NCBI RefSeq assembly: GCF_032884065.1
Contig: NW_027062693.1
Location: 1,095,143-1,159,142 of the forward strand
Source: Artemia franciscana
Lineage: Eukaryota > Arthropoda > Branchiopoda > Anostraca > Artemiidae
DNA length: 64,000 bases
Direction of reading: 5' to 3'
This document shows positions 62,266-64,000 of this stretch, piece by piece; the stretch's first letter is position 1; the number at the start of each line of letters is the position of its first letter. Under the pieces are notes generated by a model. The model was not told where the DNA came from, did not search any database, and saw only the letters and a program-made list of their open reading frames with translations. A program made the translations under genes and the position numbers.

Positions 62266-62269
62266 TATC

Positions 62270-62795
62270 TGTTTTGAATGTCCGTCTAGCAGTGCAAACT
62301 CCTCGGTATCACTATCTCGAGCGATCTGAAGTGCTAATTTGGCACTTTCTCTGCTTAAATCTCTTCAAGTTTTCTTGCCCTGAAATCCACCTTTTAAGAA
62401 TTTATACAAGTTTCATCTGCCCTTTCCTTGAATAATCTTGTCCGCTTTGGCATTTTGGCTTAACTACTTCCCAATCTTATTCAATAGAGTAAGTCCAGAA
62501 GCGAGCATTAAGAATTATCTATGGTCAAGGTAAACTCCCATATCACTTTCTTCTTAAGCATCTCCAGGTCACTGCCCTATCACAGAGAAGAAGCCTCGTG
62601 TGTACTCGGTTTGGCAATAAAGCCATGACAAACCCCCGTTTCGAAGATTTATTTCCCCGCCTTTTCAACCTTTAAGATCCCGACCTCAAAGACCCAACTC
62701 CCAGAAAGTTCCCACCCTTTAAACTGTCCCACCAATCCACGAGAGATACAGGAAGAGTTTCATTCCTGCATTTGTAAGCATTATTAATCAGTGAG
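62270..62795 (+). mobile_element. LINE C-terminal relic
   Basis: LKHLQVTALSQRRSLVCTRF then GNKAMTNPRFEDLFPRLFNL (about 62553-62670) is the CR1/jockey-type ending (LxxLxxxxLxxRRxxLCxxFA ... NPRF). KFPPFKLSHQSTRDTGRVSF follows to a stop. Earlier stops and frame changes interrupt it. Same class as 32821-34080. Confidence 0.6.
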
Positions 62796-62941
62796 TGTTT
62801 TGTATTGGCTCAGTTTTTTATTTGATAATCGTGTTTTTTCAATCTGACAAGTGTCTGTCTGATACTATGTGTCTGTGTCTGTGTTTTTCTCTCTTTTTTT
62901 TATTTGACAAGTTTTATCTGACTGTTAACACCTGACGTAAA

Positions 62942-63240
<299 letters not shown>

Positions 63241-64000
63241 TTATAAAGACGAGAACATGTGAATCTTCGTTTAAGTGACAGAGTGGCTATACGATGCCTC
63301 ATCCTGAGTATACAGCTAAGGCACAATACTTTAATTCAGCACTTTTAAAGTCAATTTTGAAAGGTGGTCACTATGAAAAATATCTTTTAAAAGTCGGAAA
63401 TTGATCTAAAATCACACTGGTAAAAAATTTATAAAAATAGCTAAAATAATAATGTCCACATTTAATCTATTAGGAAACCACAAATGACGCTTGTACGTAG
63501 TAGCAATTTTGTTCCTCTCAGGCTGCCACTGAGAATTTGCCAATGCTTTTGTTACCTGGATAAGTTACCTAGTTTGGGTCCTTCATTTTGGCTATTCTGT
63601 AAGCTTTTATTAGAATTTATTAACTATTTTTACTACTAGACTCCAAATACCAGTGAAATTATGCTAGGAAAGCTGAGACGAGTTAAGTTTACCGCAGACA
63701 AGAAGTACTAAGCTAAAGGAGACAACAAATGTAAAAAATGAAGTATTTCTTGGCCCCAGAAGTTCTTGCGCTTTAGGAGTTCTTGCCCTTGCAAGAAATC
63801 CCAAGCTATGGAAGAAAATAAATGCAATAAAAAAAATTTATGCTAATAAATGGTAGTACCCCTTGATAATAAACGGTATTAGTATAAACACTTTACGTAA
63901 TTTTTGCGGGCAGTGTTTAATTTATAGGATTTTCCTAAGATTCCAAGCTCAGGCATGAAATCCTAAGATTTTGGGGCAGTTCCTAGAAGTGGCAGCCCTG
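63241..64000. other. unassigned
   Basis: AT-rich, no gene or repeat recognised; no further P450 exon found. Confidence 0.4.

Overview
This is a repeat-dense, AT-rich window of animal nuclear DNA with one 100-N assembly gap (42195-42294). Split exons of a CYP2-clan cytochrome P450, tRNA-derived SINEs, non-LTR and Helitron relics and long (TA)n/(GT)n/(CT)n tracts fit an arthropod. The overall repeat style reminds me of a branchiopod crustacean such as a brine shrimp, but that assignment is inference. No bacterial gene, operon, CRISPR array, rRNA or functional tRNA gene is visible.

Host genes. (1) Three intact, intronless, collinear genes (4944-5807, 16400-17254, 31295-32164, all +) encode 284-289 aa seven-helix proteins of one family. 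Decayed pieces of the same family lie beside the first (about 4644-4780, 6134-6217, 6326-6410, 7685-7765). This looks like a lineage-specific, tandemly expanded rhodopsin-like receptor family evolving by birth and death, and it is the most interesting biology here. (2) Three in-frame exons (53230-53376, 58648-58772, 60975-61100, +) of a CYP2-clan P450 have introns filled with repeats; the N-terminal and heme-binding exons are not in view. (3) A broken copy of a multi-domain protein (about 39420-42170, +) ends in an XPG/FEN1-like segment and a Cys-rich CXC-like tail. It is interrupted by stops and frameshifts, one of them explained by an 8-bp duplication.

Repeats, left to right. 591-3313: a minus-strand Helitron with recognisable ends, a helicase remnant and a duplicated 5' end. 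6.4-11.1 kb: a SINE, a LINE relic, and copies of a 1.65-kb non-coding element built from hairpins (full copies 9455-11108, 27655-29283 and 45118-46830, many relics). 18.4-20.5 kb: (TA)n, a hAT-like terminal piece and a large inverted tandem array. 20.6-30.2 kb: copies of an element made of about 290-bp tandem units, with LINE fragments, a hAT-like end and a nested hairpin element. 32.8-34.1 kb: a LINE 3' end broken by a SINE. 44.2-51.2 kb: a degenerate about 120-bp array, a full hairpin element, a (GT)n tract, and a 3-kb satellite of about 275-bp units that appears to derive from the interior of the hairpin element. 52.9-62.8 kb: LINE relics and SINEs in and around the P450 introns, then a 300-bp (CT)n tract.

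All calls come from reading the sequence; no database search was run. Boundaries of diverged repeats are approximate.
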